54,288 bases of DNA from Granulicella sp. (GTDB taxonomy: Bacteria; Acidobacteriota; Terriglobia; Terriglobales; Acidobacteriaceae): the NCBI GenBank assembly GCA_027365345.1, contig DAHXNO010000135.1:1-54288 (forward strand), given 5' to 3'. The translations under genes were made by a program, and so were the position numbers. The first letter of the stretch is position 1; every line of letters begins with the position of its first letter. Positions 17,212-25,211 of the stretch are shown in pieces. The notes below the pieces were generated by a model, which did no database searches, was not told the DNA's origin, and saw nothing but the letters and a program-made list of their open reading frames with translations.

Positions 17212-18885
17212 ATGCCGTCCAACACTGACCGTCCAGATATGGCTGGAGGGAGACCCTCCCTTCGAATCGCGGGGATGCCGGCCGCGGCGATCGCATTGCT
17301 TCTGCTCTCGGCGGCGGTTGCGTTGGTGCGTTCCCACTATCAAGTTCTGGGAGTGGACGAGTATGGATTCGGCTTGCTGGACTTTGACCGTGACTCCAGC
17401 CTTTTCCGCCTGCTCCATGTGCAACTGACCACACCGCTCTCCCTGGACCCCATCGGTTACAACGTTCTGGAATACGCTCTGATTCAACTGTTCGGCAAGG
17501 GCGCATTCGTGCTGCGGCTGCCGGCAATCGCTGGGTACCTGGTGATGCAGGCGTGTCTATTTTATTTTGTGCGCCGGCTTGCGGATGAAAAGGCCGCAAC
17601 CGTTGCGCTGGCCATCCCCGCGCTGGCCGGAACCGTGGTCTATAGCGCAGTCTCTCGGCCCTACGGCCTGTGGCTGGGCCTCTCGGCGCTGGCGATGCTG
17701 TGTTGGCAAACCGCCGCCCGTCAGCATCTCCGGCGGACTGCCGCGCTCGTTGGCCTGGCGCTGTCCCTGGTTGCGGTGGTGAACACGCAGTATTATGCGG
17801 TTCTGCTTTTCGTTCCCCTGTGTGCAGGGGAAGCTGTCCGCTGCCTGGAGAGGAAGGCGGTTGATTTCCCGGTCCTCGCGTCGCTCTTGATAGGAATGTC
17901 CGGCCTCCTGATTGGCTTGCCGTTTGTAAAGGCTACCGCTCCTTTTCGCGCGCTTCACACCCCAATCGACAACCCCTCCATTCACTTCATCCCCCACGCC
18001 TATCTGTGGCTAGTGGTGGGTTTTGCTGCCTTAAGCGTGCGCGCCCAACATCTGATTGGCCTCGGCACCGCCCTCTTGCTGCTGGCTTTGGCCGCCGGAT
18101 TTGTACGTCTCCGTTCGCGAGTGGTGCTGCGGCTCCCCTCCGCCGAGCTGGTCTTTCTGTTGTTGCTCTCCGCGTTTCCGCTCCTGGGGTACGTGTTGGC
18201 GCTTGCTGCTACGCACTATGTGGAGGGACGTTTTATTCAGCCCGCCGTCATCGGTATGGCAGCTCTGCTGGCCATCCTGGCGGCGCCTCTGCTGCAGCAA
18301 AGGTCGGTCGGCCGCGTGGTTCCCTGGCTGCTGTTTCTCGCCATCGCCGGAACGGGGGCAGCGAATATCCGCACCGAGAGAAGCCGCTCGCGGAGCATGT
18401 TGGCATCATTGATTCCGGACCGGGCGACTCAGGCCAGCCTGGATCAATTCCGTGGCAGGCCGATTTATTGTGTGAATCACTTCCAATTCGAGTTCATCCA
18501 TTACTACTCGCCAAGCCCGGAGATCCGGTCTCGGGTCACGCTGGTCGCCCCAAGGCCCTCGGACTTTCCGAATGGCCCGGGCGCGGATGTATCCAGACAG
18601 ACGGCCAATATGGTGGTGGATGGCCTGCCAAACGTGGTGACGTATGCAGCGGCCTCGCAACCTGGCACAGAGAACCTGTTTCTCTTTCCTGACTATCCGG
18701 ATGACTGGTCCGTTCGCGCCCTGGCAGACTCCCATGCCCGGATTGAGCCAGTGGGAAAGATTTTAGCGTCCATGCTGGCATCCGTTCACTTTCCGCCGGC
18801 GGCAGAGGCAGAGCCGGGTAACTCCGCAGCGACTCCTGTCAGTCCGCCGCCTCCGAACTCGGCTCGGGAGATAGACTCTCGGTAG
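17212..18885 (+). CDS. GT-C glycosyltransferase, paralogue of the 14257-15873 gene
   Basis: A 557-residue polytopic membrane protein. It has the acidic VDEYGF in the first loop and TPLSLDPIGYNVLEY, LRLPAIAGYL, CLFYFVRRLADE, SRPYGLWLGL and NIRTERSRS, each with a counterpart in the gene at 14257-15873, so the two arose by duplication. A difference: the glutamate before RPYGL in the paralogue (EGRPYG) is valine-serine here (VSRPYG), which may mean a changed substrate. The C-terminal soluble part (~390-557) is longer and ends in a Pro-rich tail. No ribosome binding site is obvious at ATG 17212; ATGs at 17239 and 17275 are alternatives. Divergent from the UbiA-family gene. Confidence 0.68.
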   Translation: MPSNTDRPDMAGGRPSLRIAGMPAAAIALLLLSAAVALVRSHYQVLGVDEYGFGLLDFDRDSSLFRLLHVQLTTPLSLDPIGYNVLEYALIQLFGKGAFVLRLPAIAGYLVMQACLFYFVRRLADEKAATVALAIPALAGTVVYSAVSRPYGLWLGLSALAMLCWQTAARQHLRRTAALVGLALSLVAVVNTQYYAVLLFVPLCAGEAVRCLERKAVDFPVLASLLIGMSGLLIGLPFVKATAPFRALHTPIDNPSIHFIPHAYLWLVVGFAALSVRAQHLIGLGTALLLLALAAGFVRLRSRVVLRLPSAELVFLLLLSAFPLLGYVLALAATHYVEGRFIQPAVIGMAALLAILAAPLLQQRSVGRVVPWLLFLAIAGTGAANIRTERSRSRSMLASLIPDRATQASLDQFRGRPIYCVNHFQFEFIHYYSPSPEIRSRVTLVAPRPSDFPNGPGADVSRQTANMVVDGLPNVVTYAAASQPGTENLFLFPDYPDDWSVRALADSHARIEPVGKILASMLASVHFPPAAEAEPGNSAATPVSPPPPNSAREIDSR

Positions 18886-18927
18886 AGTGCAGCAGAGAAA
18901 GTTCGGGCCGGATAAGCTAATGTAATT

Positions 18928-18952
18928 GGGAGTTCCCCCGGCTTTGCCGGGG
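18928..18952. repeat. intergenic palindromic repeat, copy A
   Basis: GGGAGTTCCCC followed by a hairpin: CCCCGGC (18936-18942), loop TTT, GCCGGGG (18946-18952). The first 11 bases recur exactly at 41473-41483, and the hairpin core recurs at 19108-19126, so this belongs to a dispersed family. Confidence 0.65.
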
Positions 18953-19077
18953 AGGCAGTCAAACTTTGAGGATTCCGGGAGTATGCCCCCCAGTTGTTGC
19001 AATTCGGGTTGCAACTGGCTTCCGCACAGTAAAATTCTTGCATTTGCGGTTGCTGTTGCTTTTCACGGTTGCGATCA

Positions 19078-19094
19078 GGCCCCTTTGAGGGGCC
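19078..19094. repeat. palindrome GGCCCC-TTTGA-GGGGCC
   Basis: Perfect 6-bp arms around a 5-base loop, 13 bases before the next palindrome. It is part of the same repeat-rich block. Confidence 0.55.
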
Positions 19095-19101
19095 AGCAAC
19101 C

Positions 19102-19134
19102 GTAAAGCCCCCGGCTCTGCCGGGGGATATTTAC
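19102..19134. repeat. intergenic palindromic repeat, copy B
   Basis: CCCCCGGC (19108-19115), loop TCT, GCCGGGGG (19119-19126): a perfect 8-bp stem. Flanking GTAAA (19102-19106) and TTTAC (19130-19134) extend the dyad. The core matches copy A except for the loop. Confidence 0.65.
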
Positions 19135-19231
19135 TTTTGGAGATGGGGCTGGGCTGTGGGTTCCGGCCCAGGAAGCGGCCAGAGGTGCGGAAGAGCCAGA
19201 ACACGGCAGAACCGGAGCGCAGAAGAATTGC

Positions 19232-20983
19232 ATGAAGAAAGCGATTGTGATCGGAGCTGGGCCGGCGGGGCTGACCGCGGCGCTGGAGTTTCTGCGCCGC
19301 ACCGGCGTGCAGCCCATTGTGCTGGAGGCATCCGAAGAGATCGGCGGAATCTCCCGGACCATCCGCTATAAGGGCAACCGCATGGATATCGGCGGCCATC
19401 GGTTCTTCTCCAAAAGCGACCGCGTGATGCAGTGGTGGATGGACCTGATGCCGGTGGAGCAGGCGGAAGGGCCTGTGGAGGTGAGTTACCAGGGGCAGCA
19501 GAAGACCGTGGTCGTGCCGGTGGCCGTGGAAGAGGAGCCTCCGCTGCGCGGTATGGGACCGCTGGAGGCTGCAGCGAGCCGGGTCGCGGACGCCGGTGCC
19601 AAAGAGGTGAGCGCCGAGGAGTTGGCCGAGCACGTGCCGACTGTGACTGTGGTGGCCCCGGCGGCTGCGAAGAGCGACGACCTGGTGATGCTGGTGCGGC
19701 CGCGAAAGAGCCGGATCTACTACCTGCGCAAGTTCTTCGACTACCCCATCAAGCTGAATGGAACCACGCTCTCCAATCTGGGCCCGCTGCGAATGATCCG
19801 GATCGGCGTCAGTTATGTGAACAGCCGCCTGCGGCCCATCCAGGAAGAAAAGAGCCTGGAAGACTTCCTGATCAACCGCTTTGGGCGGGAGCTCTATCTT
19901 ACCTTCTTCAAGAGCTATACCGAGAAGGTCTGGGGAACTCCCTGCCATACCATCTCAGCGGAGTGGGGAGCGCAGAGGATCAAGGGGTTGAGCCTTACGA
20001 CGGCGCTCAAGCACTTTGTACGCAAGCTGCTTTCGCCCCGGAGCGGCGGACCGGCGCGGGCGCAAGACGCCGGCGGTCAGGCTGGCGCACGAACTGCCGC
20101 GCAAGACATCGCCCAGAAGGGCACCGATACCTCACTCATCGAGCGTTTTCTCTACCCCAAGTTCGGCCCGGGGCAGCTCTGGGAGCACGTTGCGGAACGG
20201 GTCACTGCGATGGGCGGCGAGATCCACATGGGATGGAAGGTAGTAGGGGTGGAGGTGGAGGGAACGCGCGTGACCGCGGTCGAGGCCAGCAACGCGGCCG
20301 GGGAGCGCCGCCGGTTTGCGGGAGACTACTTCCTCTCCACGATGCCGATGCGCGACCTGGTGCGGGCGTTGCGGGTGGAGGTTCCAGCCTCTGTGCGGGA
20401 GGTGAGCGAGGGGCTTGAGTATCGGGACTTTATCACCGTGGGCGTGCTGGCCAACCGGCTGGACGTCACGGAGACGGACAAGACGCGGATCAAGGACACG
20501 TGGATCTACATTCAGGAGCCGGATGTTCTTCTGGGCCGGCTGCAGATCTTCAATAACTGGAGCCCGTACATGGTCTCCGATCCCACCAAGGTGTGGATTG
20601 GCCTGGAGTACTTCTGCTATGAGAGCGATCCGCTCTGGAGCATGCCGGATGAGGAGTTGAAGCGGTTTGCCGCCGGCGAGCTGGAAAAGATCGGCATCCT
20701 GAGCACCCGCGAGGTGCTGGACGCCCATGTGGTGCGGGTGCCCAAAACCTATCCTGCGTACTTTGGAACCTATAACCGGTTTGCCGAGTTGCGCGAGTGG
20801 ATCGATCGCTTTGACAATCTGTTTCTGGTGGGCCGCAACGGCATGCACAAGTACAACAACCAGGACCACTCGATGCTTACCGCCATGGCTGTGGTGGATG
20901 GAATCGCCGCCGGCTTTGTGGATAAGGATGCGGTGTGGGGAATCAACTCTGAGCAGGAGTACCACGAGGAGAAGAAGACCTAG
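19232..20983 (+). CDS. FAD-dependent oxidoreductase, UDP-galactopyranose-mutase/HemY-like
   Basis: A 583-residue flavoprotein. The dinucleotide-binding motif IGAGPAG is at 7-13, followed by LEASEEIGG. Further family motifs are [32 protein letters not shown] and the C-terminal FAD motif [19 protein letters not shown]. This set is typical of COG1232 proteins often found beside glycosyltransferase genes and loosely related to UDP-galactopyranose mutase. The reaction is not established; rearrangement or oxidation of a sugar donor is an inference from context. It has two low-complexity insertions, at about residues 87-150 (Glu/Ala/Val-rich) and 270-295 (Gly/Ala/Arg-rich), that look species-specific. 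The preceding 346 bases are full of palindromic repeats. Confidence 0.75.
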   Translation: MKKAIVIGAGPAGLTAALEFLRRTGVQPIVLEASEEIGGISRTIRYKGNRMDIGGHRFFSKSDRVMQWWMDLMPVEQAEGPVEVSYQGQQKTVVVPVAVEEEPPLRGMGPLEAAASRVADAGAKEVSAEELAEHVPTVTVVAPAAAKSDDLVMLVRPRKSRIYYLRKFFDYPIKLNGTTLSNLGPLRMIRIGVSYVNSRLRPIQEEKSLEDFLINRFGRELYLTFFKSYTEKVWGTPCHTISAEWGAQRIKGLSLTTALKHFVRKLLSPRSGGPARAQDAGGQAGARTAAQDIAQKGTDTSLIERFLYPKFGPGQLWEHVAERVTAMGGEIHMGWKVVGVEVEGTRVTAVEASNAAGERRRFAGDYFLSTMPMRDLVRALRVEVPASVREVSEGLEYRDFITVGVLANRLDVTETDKTRIKDTWIYIQEPDVLLGRLQIFNNWSPYMVSDPTKVWIGLEYFCYESDPLWSMPDEELKRFAAGELEKIGILSTREVLDAHVVRVPKTYPAYFGTYNRFAELREWIDRFDNLFLVGRNGMHKYNNQDHSMLTAMAVVDGIAAGFVDKDAVWGINSEQEYHEEKKT

Positions 20984-21074
20984 GCTGCTGCGTGGAGCGC
21001 ATGGACTTGGCGGCGCGGCTGTGCAGGTTTCCTTCGCATTTTGTCCATGCGTCGTGCATGCAGAGGAGGTTGCA

Positions 21075-21461
21075 GTGACCTTTCAAAGGTGGATCGCCGT
21101 GCTGGTGTTGGCGGCGCTGGCGTTGGCGGTGTGGAACCGGCGGCGGATTTATGTGCGCGATCCGCTGGGGTCGGTGACGCGCAACGGGGTTGAGGAGCAG
21201 GGTGCGCAGGTGCTGGTGAGTTCCTCCGAGGATGTGCTGGTCCAGAACTACAACGCTCCGATGTACGTGACGCTGATCCAGCGGGAAGACCGGGTGGGTA
21301 CCCCTGCGGAGATTCATTGCGTGGCGTATGTGGCTTGCCTGCTGGACGCGGACCAGCCGGCGTTGCTTGCCCCGGAGCAGGGAGTGACGGTCACCATGAA
21401 GGGAGACACGGTGGAGTATCGCGATGCGGACGGGCGCGAGACGGTGGTCACGCTGCGATAG
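21075..21461 (+). CDS. small membrane-anchored protein of unknown function
   Basis: 128 residues starting at GTG, with AGGAGG (21064-21069) five bases upstream, which decides the start although the frame is open from 20727. One hydrophobic segment (~6-19, WIAVLVLAALALAVW) is followed by a basic NRRR and a soluble domain that appears beta-rich (SSEDVLVQNYNAPMYVTLIQ) with two cysteines in HCVAYVACLL. The topology suggests an inner-membrane anchor. It follows the flavoprotein gene by 91 bases and may be co-transcribed. I do not recognise the family. Confidence 0.65.
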   Translation: MTFQRWIAVLVLAALALAVWNRRRIYVRDPLGSVTRNGVEEQGAQVLVSSSEDVLVQNYNAPMYVTLIQREDRVGTPAEIHCVAYVACLLDADQPALLAPEQGVTVTMKGDTVEYRDADGRETVVTLR

Positions 21462-21499
21462 AGAGGCAGGAGGGAACAGCGAGCAAGATTGGTGGGCAA

Positions 21500-21529
21500 G
21501 CGCAGTAAGCATGCCGCTTACGGATGCGC
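21500..21529. terminator. bidirectional hairpin overlapping the folK end
   Basis: GTAAGC (21505-21510) and GCTTAC (21516-21521) form a perfect stem with loop ATGCC. GCGCA and TGCGC extend it around a GGA bulge. It lies where the small membrane protein gene and folK converge, and includes the folK stop codon. Confidence 0.45.
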
Positions 21530-22033
21530 TGGAGTCTCTTCCTGCGCGAGCAGGTTGAGCAGGTCACGGATTGAGCGGCGCAGGATGGGGTGTTCCAGAT
21601 CCGGGGCGATCTCGGCGAGCGGAGCCAGAACGAATCGGCGCTGGTGCAGCGCCGGGTGGGGAAGGGTGAGCGCGGCGGTGGAGAGGATCTCGGGAGAGCC
21701 GCTGTCGCCCCTGCACAGAAGCAGATCCAGGTCGATCACCCGTGGTCCCTTGGGATGGAGCTGCCCTGCGGCTGAGCGGTCGCGGCCCATCGCGCGTTCG
21801 ATCTCCAGCAGGCGATGGAGCAGCTCCAGCGGTGCAAGCTCTGTCTGCAGCAGGGCAGCGGCGTTCACGAATCGCGGCTGGTCCAGGTAGCCGACCGGGT
21901 CTGTGATGTGGAAGCTGGAGACGGCGGTCACCTGGCCCCTTGCGTCCAGGCGGCGCAGAGCCTCCTGGAGGTTGGCCGAAGGGGATCCGAAGGGCGACGG
22001 GAGATTGGAACCCAGAGCGATGGCAGCGATCAT
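21518..22033 (-). CDS. folK: 2-amino-4-hydroxy-6-hydroxymethyldihydropteridine pyrophosphokinase
   Basis: HPPK, which transfers pyrophosphate from ATP to hydroxymethyldihydropterin in folate synthesis. Family marks: IALGSNLPSPFG at the N-terminus, SSFHITDPVGYLDQPRFVNAA, LLEIERAMGRDR and the metal/ATP site GPRVIDLDLLL, then LPHPALHQRRFVL. ATG at 22033 (MIAAIALGSN) gives the normal ~171-residue length; the frame is open 17 codons further. It is downstream of lpxC on the same strand with a 325-base gap. Confidence 0.93.
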   Translation of the reverse strand: MIAAIALGSNLPSPFGSPSANLQEALRRLDARGQVTAVSSFHITDPVGYLDQPRFVNAAALLQTELAPLELLHRLLEIERAMGRDRSAAGQLHPKGPRVIDLDLLLCRGDSGSPEILSTAALTLPHPALHQRRFVLAPLAEIAPDLEHPILRRSIRDLLNLLAQEETPAHP

Positions 22034-22358
22034 AGAGAGTACCAAAGAGCACAAGGAACAGCAGGGTGGAGCGTCAGGTGCCACGCTAAGACGATGCGAG
22101 AGCCAGGCCGGTTCCGAAATCGCTTGAAGAGGCTGTGCGGCATCAGGCCCCAGCCCGGTCCGAACCGGCTTCGAGCGCGAACAGAGAGCCCCGGCCTCCC
22201 AGAAGGTCCCGGTCCGGTAGGTCCGGCAGCGGCAGACCGATCGCTACCAGGGCCTGGGCGGCTTCCTGGGAACCGGCGGGCATTCTTACCGACGGTGTGG
22301 CATTGCGGCAACCGGGCACAGCTCTGCGGCGGGCTGCAAAAACTCTTTGGTGGACATT
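22034..22358. other. lpxC-folK intergenic region
   Basis: 325 bases. A 114-codon minus-strand open frame runs from 22374 (inside lpxC) to 22030, ending in an ATGA overlap with folK. Its translation is Pro/Arg/Ser/Gly-rich and looks like a by-product of high GC, so it is not called a gene. Several CCGG-rich inverted repeats lie at 22150-22250. Confidence 0.4.
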
Positions 22359-23339
22359 TCAAATATGTTGCCATTCGAGGGCGGCTGAGGGGTTCTCGGC
22401 GCGCGGCGGGAGGGCCGGCTGCGGCTCATCCTCATTTTGGTAACGGTGGGTCAGCTCCCACGCGGAGCGATCGCGGAGCAGCTTCTGCACCAGCGCGGTA
22501 TGCATGGCGTGGCCGGCGCGCTCCGCTACCACGCGGCCCCAGATGCGGCGGCCGGCCAGAGCCAAGTCTCCGATCAGGTCCAGGACCTTATGGCGGACAA
22601 ACTCATCCGGGAAGCGTAGCGGCCCGTTGAGCACTGAGCCCGGCCGGGCAGGCGTCGTGCGGGAGACGATGATGGCGCAGCCGTCCGAGACGCCGCGGAT
22701 CAACCCCATATCGCGCAGCATCGCCTCGTCCTCTTTGAAGCCGAAGGTGCGCGCCGGAGCAATCAGGTCGGTGTAGGCCCCGGCCTCCAGATCGCCAATA
22801 AAGGCGTCATGCCCAATGGGCTCCGGAAAGTCGATGGAGTAGTGAATGGAGTAGCCGTCGCCGGGATAGACGCCGATAAACTTTTCCGTTGCCCCGGAGC
22901 CCTCCCGCACCTCAACCGGCTTCAGGATGCGTAGATACTCGCGCTTGCGGCGCTGGAGCTTGAGGCCGGCGGCAAGGATCGCCGACACATACGGCAGGGC
23001 GCTGCCGTCAAGGATGGGAACCTCAAGGTTGTCCAGCTCCACAATCAGGTTGTCCACGCCCAGGCCGATCAGGGCGGAGAGCAGGTGCTCCGTAGTCTGG
23101 ATCAGCACTCCCTGGCGGGTGAGGGAGGTGGCGTAGGAGACGCGAGCCACGTTGCGTCCAGTGGCGGGGATCTCAAAGTTGTCCAGGTCAGAGCGCCGGA
23201 ACACTATCCCCGACCCCGCCGGCGCGGGCACCAGACGCATCGTTACGGCCGCCCCGGAGTGCAAGCCAATCCCTTGAAAATCCAGAGCTTGCTGAATCGT
23301 CTGTTCGAATTGAGGATAACGGGACAGAAAACGCTCCAC
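22359..23339 (-). CDS. lpxC: UDP-3-O-acyl-N-acetylglucosamine deacetylase
   Basis: The zinc deacetylase that commits UDP-acyl-GlcNAc to lipid A synthesis, so the organism makes a lipid A-based outer membrane. All metal and catalytic positions are present: TTEH85, H250-K-V-L-D254 and G-H277-AMH, with the same spacings as E. coli H79, H238, D242 and H265. The N-terminal signature TIQQALDFQGIGLHSG is intact. At 326 residues it has a ~30-residue tail beyond the catalytic core. The only start upstream of the conserved region is GTG at 23339, without a clear ribosome binding site. Confidence 0.96.
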   Translation of the reverse strand: MERFLSRYPQFEQTIQQALDFQGIGLHSGAAVTMRLVPAPAGSGIVFRRSDLDNFEIPATGRNVARVSYATSLTRQGVLIQTTEHLLSALIGLGVDNLIVELDNLEVPILDGSALPYVSAILAAGLKLQRRKREYLRILKPVEVREGSGATEKFIGVYPGDGYSIHYSIDFPEPIGHDAFIGDLEAGAYTDLIAPARTFGFKEDEAMLRDMGLIRGVSDGCAIIVSRTTPARPGSVLNGPLRFPDEFVRHKVLDLIGDLALAGRRIWGRVVAERAGHAMHTALVQKLLRDRSAWELTHRYQNEDEPQPALPPRAENPSAALEWQHI

Positions 23340-23383
23340 AAACGCTGCCGCTTAAGCCTATATCGAAAGCAAGAGGCGAAGAG

Positions 23384-23401
23384 TGTGGCAAATTTACCAC
23401 A
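23384..23401. promoter_or_regulatory. operator-like palindrome between lpxC and the M20 gene
   Basis: TGTGGCAAATTTACCACA is an 18-bp dyad with 16 symmetric positions, placed in the 119-base divergent gap. Size and AT-rich centre fit a repressor site; no regulator can be named. Confidence 0.3.
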
Positions 23402-23458
23402 GTTGTGTTCGGGGGGTTCGGGTTTGGACGCGGTCCGCTCTGGGTTTAACGTAGTGGA

Positions 23459-24613
23459 ATGCGTGTCCAGGATTTGGAACAGGTGGTAGCGGCCGGCGAG
23501 AAGCGGTTGAAGGCCAGGCTGCGGGAGCTGGTGGAGATGGAATCCCCCAGCGACGACAAGGCAGCGGTAGACCGCGCGGGCAACCTGGTGCAGGGCTGGG
23601 CTCAGTCTATGGGCGCCAAGGTGAAGCGGCATCGGCAGAAGCACTACGGGGATGTGCTGGAGCTGCAATTTGGGCTGGCCCCCAGCCGGGCGAGCTGCGG
23701 CGGCCGCCGTCAGGGCCGGGTTCTGCTGCTCGGCCATCTGGACACCGTCTGGCCACTGGGGACGCTGCGCCAGATGCCGTGGAGGGAGTCAAACGGAAGG
23801 CTGTGCGGCCCCGGGGTCCTGGACATGAAGGCTGGGGTGGTGATGGCGTTGGAAGCCATCGCCGCGCTGCAGAAGCTGGGTGCCGAAAGGCCGGTAACCC
23901 TGCTGCTGGTGAGCGAGGAGGAGGTGGGCAGTCCGGTCTCGCGGCCCATTACGGAGTCCGTGGCGTCCAAATCGGATGCCGTGCTGGTGCTGGAGCCGGC
24001 CCAGGGGCTGGCCTGCAAGACCGCGCGCAAGGGCGTGGGAGCCTATACCCTCCGCGTGGAGGGCGTGGCCTCCCATGCAGGGGTGGACTTTGAGCTTGGC
24101 CACTCCGCGGTGCGAGAGATGGCGCGGCTGGTGGAGAAGGTCTCCGGCTTTACGGATCTGTCCCGAGGGCTGACGGTGAACGTCGGGGTCATCTCCGGCG
24201 GGACGCGCTCCAACGTGGTGCCGGCCGAGTGCGTGGCGCAGGTGGATGTGCGCATCCGCCGCGCCCGGGATGCGCAGCGGGTGCAGCGCAGCTTTGCCGC
24301 CCTCAAGGTTACGGATAAAGCCTGCCGACTCACCGTCACCGGCGGCATCAACCGGCCGCCGATGGAGCGGAGGCAGGGCACTGTCAGGCTCTTTCGTCTG
24401 GCGCGCCGCCGCGCCGCCGAGTTGGGCCTGGATCTGGAAGAGGCTGCAACCGGCGGCGGATCGGACGGCAACTTCACCGCCGCGCTGGGCATCGCCACGC
24501 TGGACGGGATGGGCGCCGTGGGCGCCGGCGCGCACGCCCCCCAGGAACATGTGCTTAGCCGTCATCTGGTGCAGCGGACAGCGCTGCTGGCCGCCGTCTT
24601 GGCGGGAATTTAA
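23459..24613 (+). CDS. M20 family metallopeptidase (carboxypeptidase G2-like)
   Basis: A 384-residue dizinc aminoacylase/carboxypeptidase. Metal ligands and catalytic residues are seen in GHLDTVWP, GPGVLDMKAGVV, SEEEVGS and the C-terminal HAPQEHV. The dimerisation domain lies between them (GVASHAGVDFELG). Carboxypeptidase G2 relatives cleave C-terminal glutamate from folates and peptides; proximity to folK is suggestive only. No signal peptide is apparent, so it is probably cytosolic. Divergent from lpxC. Confidence 0.88.
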   Translation: MRVQDLEQVVAAGEKRLKARLRELVEMESPSDDKAAVDRAGNLVQGWAQSMGAKVKRHRQKHYGDVLELQFGLAPSRASCGGRRQGRVLLLGHLDTVWPLGTLRQMPWRESNGRLCGPGVLDMKAGVVMALEAIAALQKLGAERPVTLLLVSEEEVGSPVSRPITESVASKSDAVLVLEPAQGLACKTARKGVGAYTLRVEGVASHAGVDFELGHSAVREMARLVEKVSGFTDLSRGLTVNVGVISGGTRSNVVPAECVAQVDVRIRRARDAQRVQRSFAALKVTDKACRLTVTGGINRPPMERRQGTVRLFRLARRRAAELGLDLEEAATGGGSDGNFTAALGIATLDGMGAVGAGAHAPQEHVLSRHLVQRTALLAAVLAGI

Positions 24614-24620
24614 AGCTCGT

Positions 24621-25211
24621 CTAGAGACGCTGCGTCTGGCGTAGCAGGCGCACGGTGGCGGCGATCGGCAGGCCCATCACATTGAAGAAGTCGCCTTCGA
24701 TGCGTGTGATCCAGCGCGCGGCGTAGCCCTGAATGCCGTAGCCGCCGGCCTTGTCCAGGGAGTCGCCGGTGGAGAGGTAGTGGTTCAGCTCATCCTCCGG
24801 AATCGCGGAGAAGCAGACGTTGGTGGTCTCCACGTGAGTGCGGCACGCAGCGGCCGAACCGGGTAGAACCAGGGCCACTCCGGTGTGGACCCGATGGACG
24901 GCGTTGGAGAGCGAGCGCAGCATCCGCTCCGCCTCGGCCCGGTCGGCAGGCTTGCCCAGCACCACCTCTTCCACGCCACCGTCGGCAGCGACAGAGCCGA
25001 CCACAGTGGTGTCCGCGCCCAGCACGCTAGCTTCCGGATGCAGCGCATGCACGGCCAGCGCCTTCTCCCGGGCCATGCGCTCGACGTACGCTGTGGGAGC
25101 CTCATTGGGCAGAAGCGATTCGTCGATCTCGGCTGGAACAACCTCAAAGCGGACCCCGGCCTGGGCCAGCAGGCTGCGACGGCGTGGGGAGGCGGAGGCC
25201 AGGATCAACAT
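24621..25211 (-). CDS. maf: Maf-type nucleoside triphosphate pyrophosphatase
   Basis: Hydrolyses non-canonical or dTTP/UTP-like nucleotides to monophosphates. ILASASPRRRSLL at the N-terminus and the acidic VLGADTTVV are the family's active-site motifs; AGGYGIQGYAARWITRIEGDFFNVMGLP is the C-terminal signature. ATG at 25211 gives the typical 196 residues and overlaps the stop of the upstream mutarotase gene by seven bases (ATGTTGA), which implies translational coupling. The TTV variant in the signature is close to the dTTP/UTP pyrophosphatase type. Confidence 0.93.
   Translation of the reverse strand: MLILASASPRRRSLLAQAGVRFEVVPAEIDESLLPNEAPTAYVERMAREKALAVHALHPEASVLGADTTVVGSVAADGGVEEVVLGKPADRAEAERMLRSLSNAVHRVHTGVALVLPGSAAACRTHVETTNVCFSAIPEDELNHYLSTGDSLDKAGGYGIQGYAARWITRIEGDFFNVMGLPIAATVRLLRQTQRL

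Larger units (their letters stand above)
18886..19231. other. repeat-rich intergenic region
   Basis: 346 bases without a gene. It contains three GC-rich palindromes (18936-18952, 19078-19094, 19108-19126) plus imperfect GTTGC repeats (for example GCGGTTGCTGTTGCTTTT at 19046-19063). One of the palindromes may terminate the GT-C gene upstream. Confidence 0.6.
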
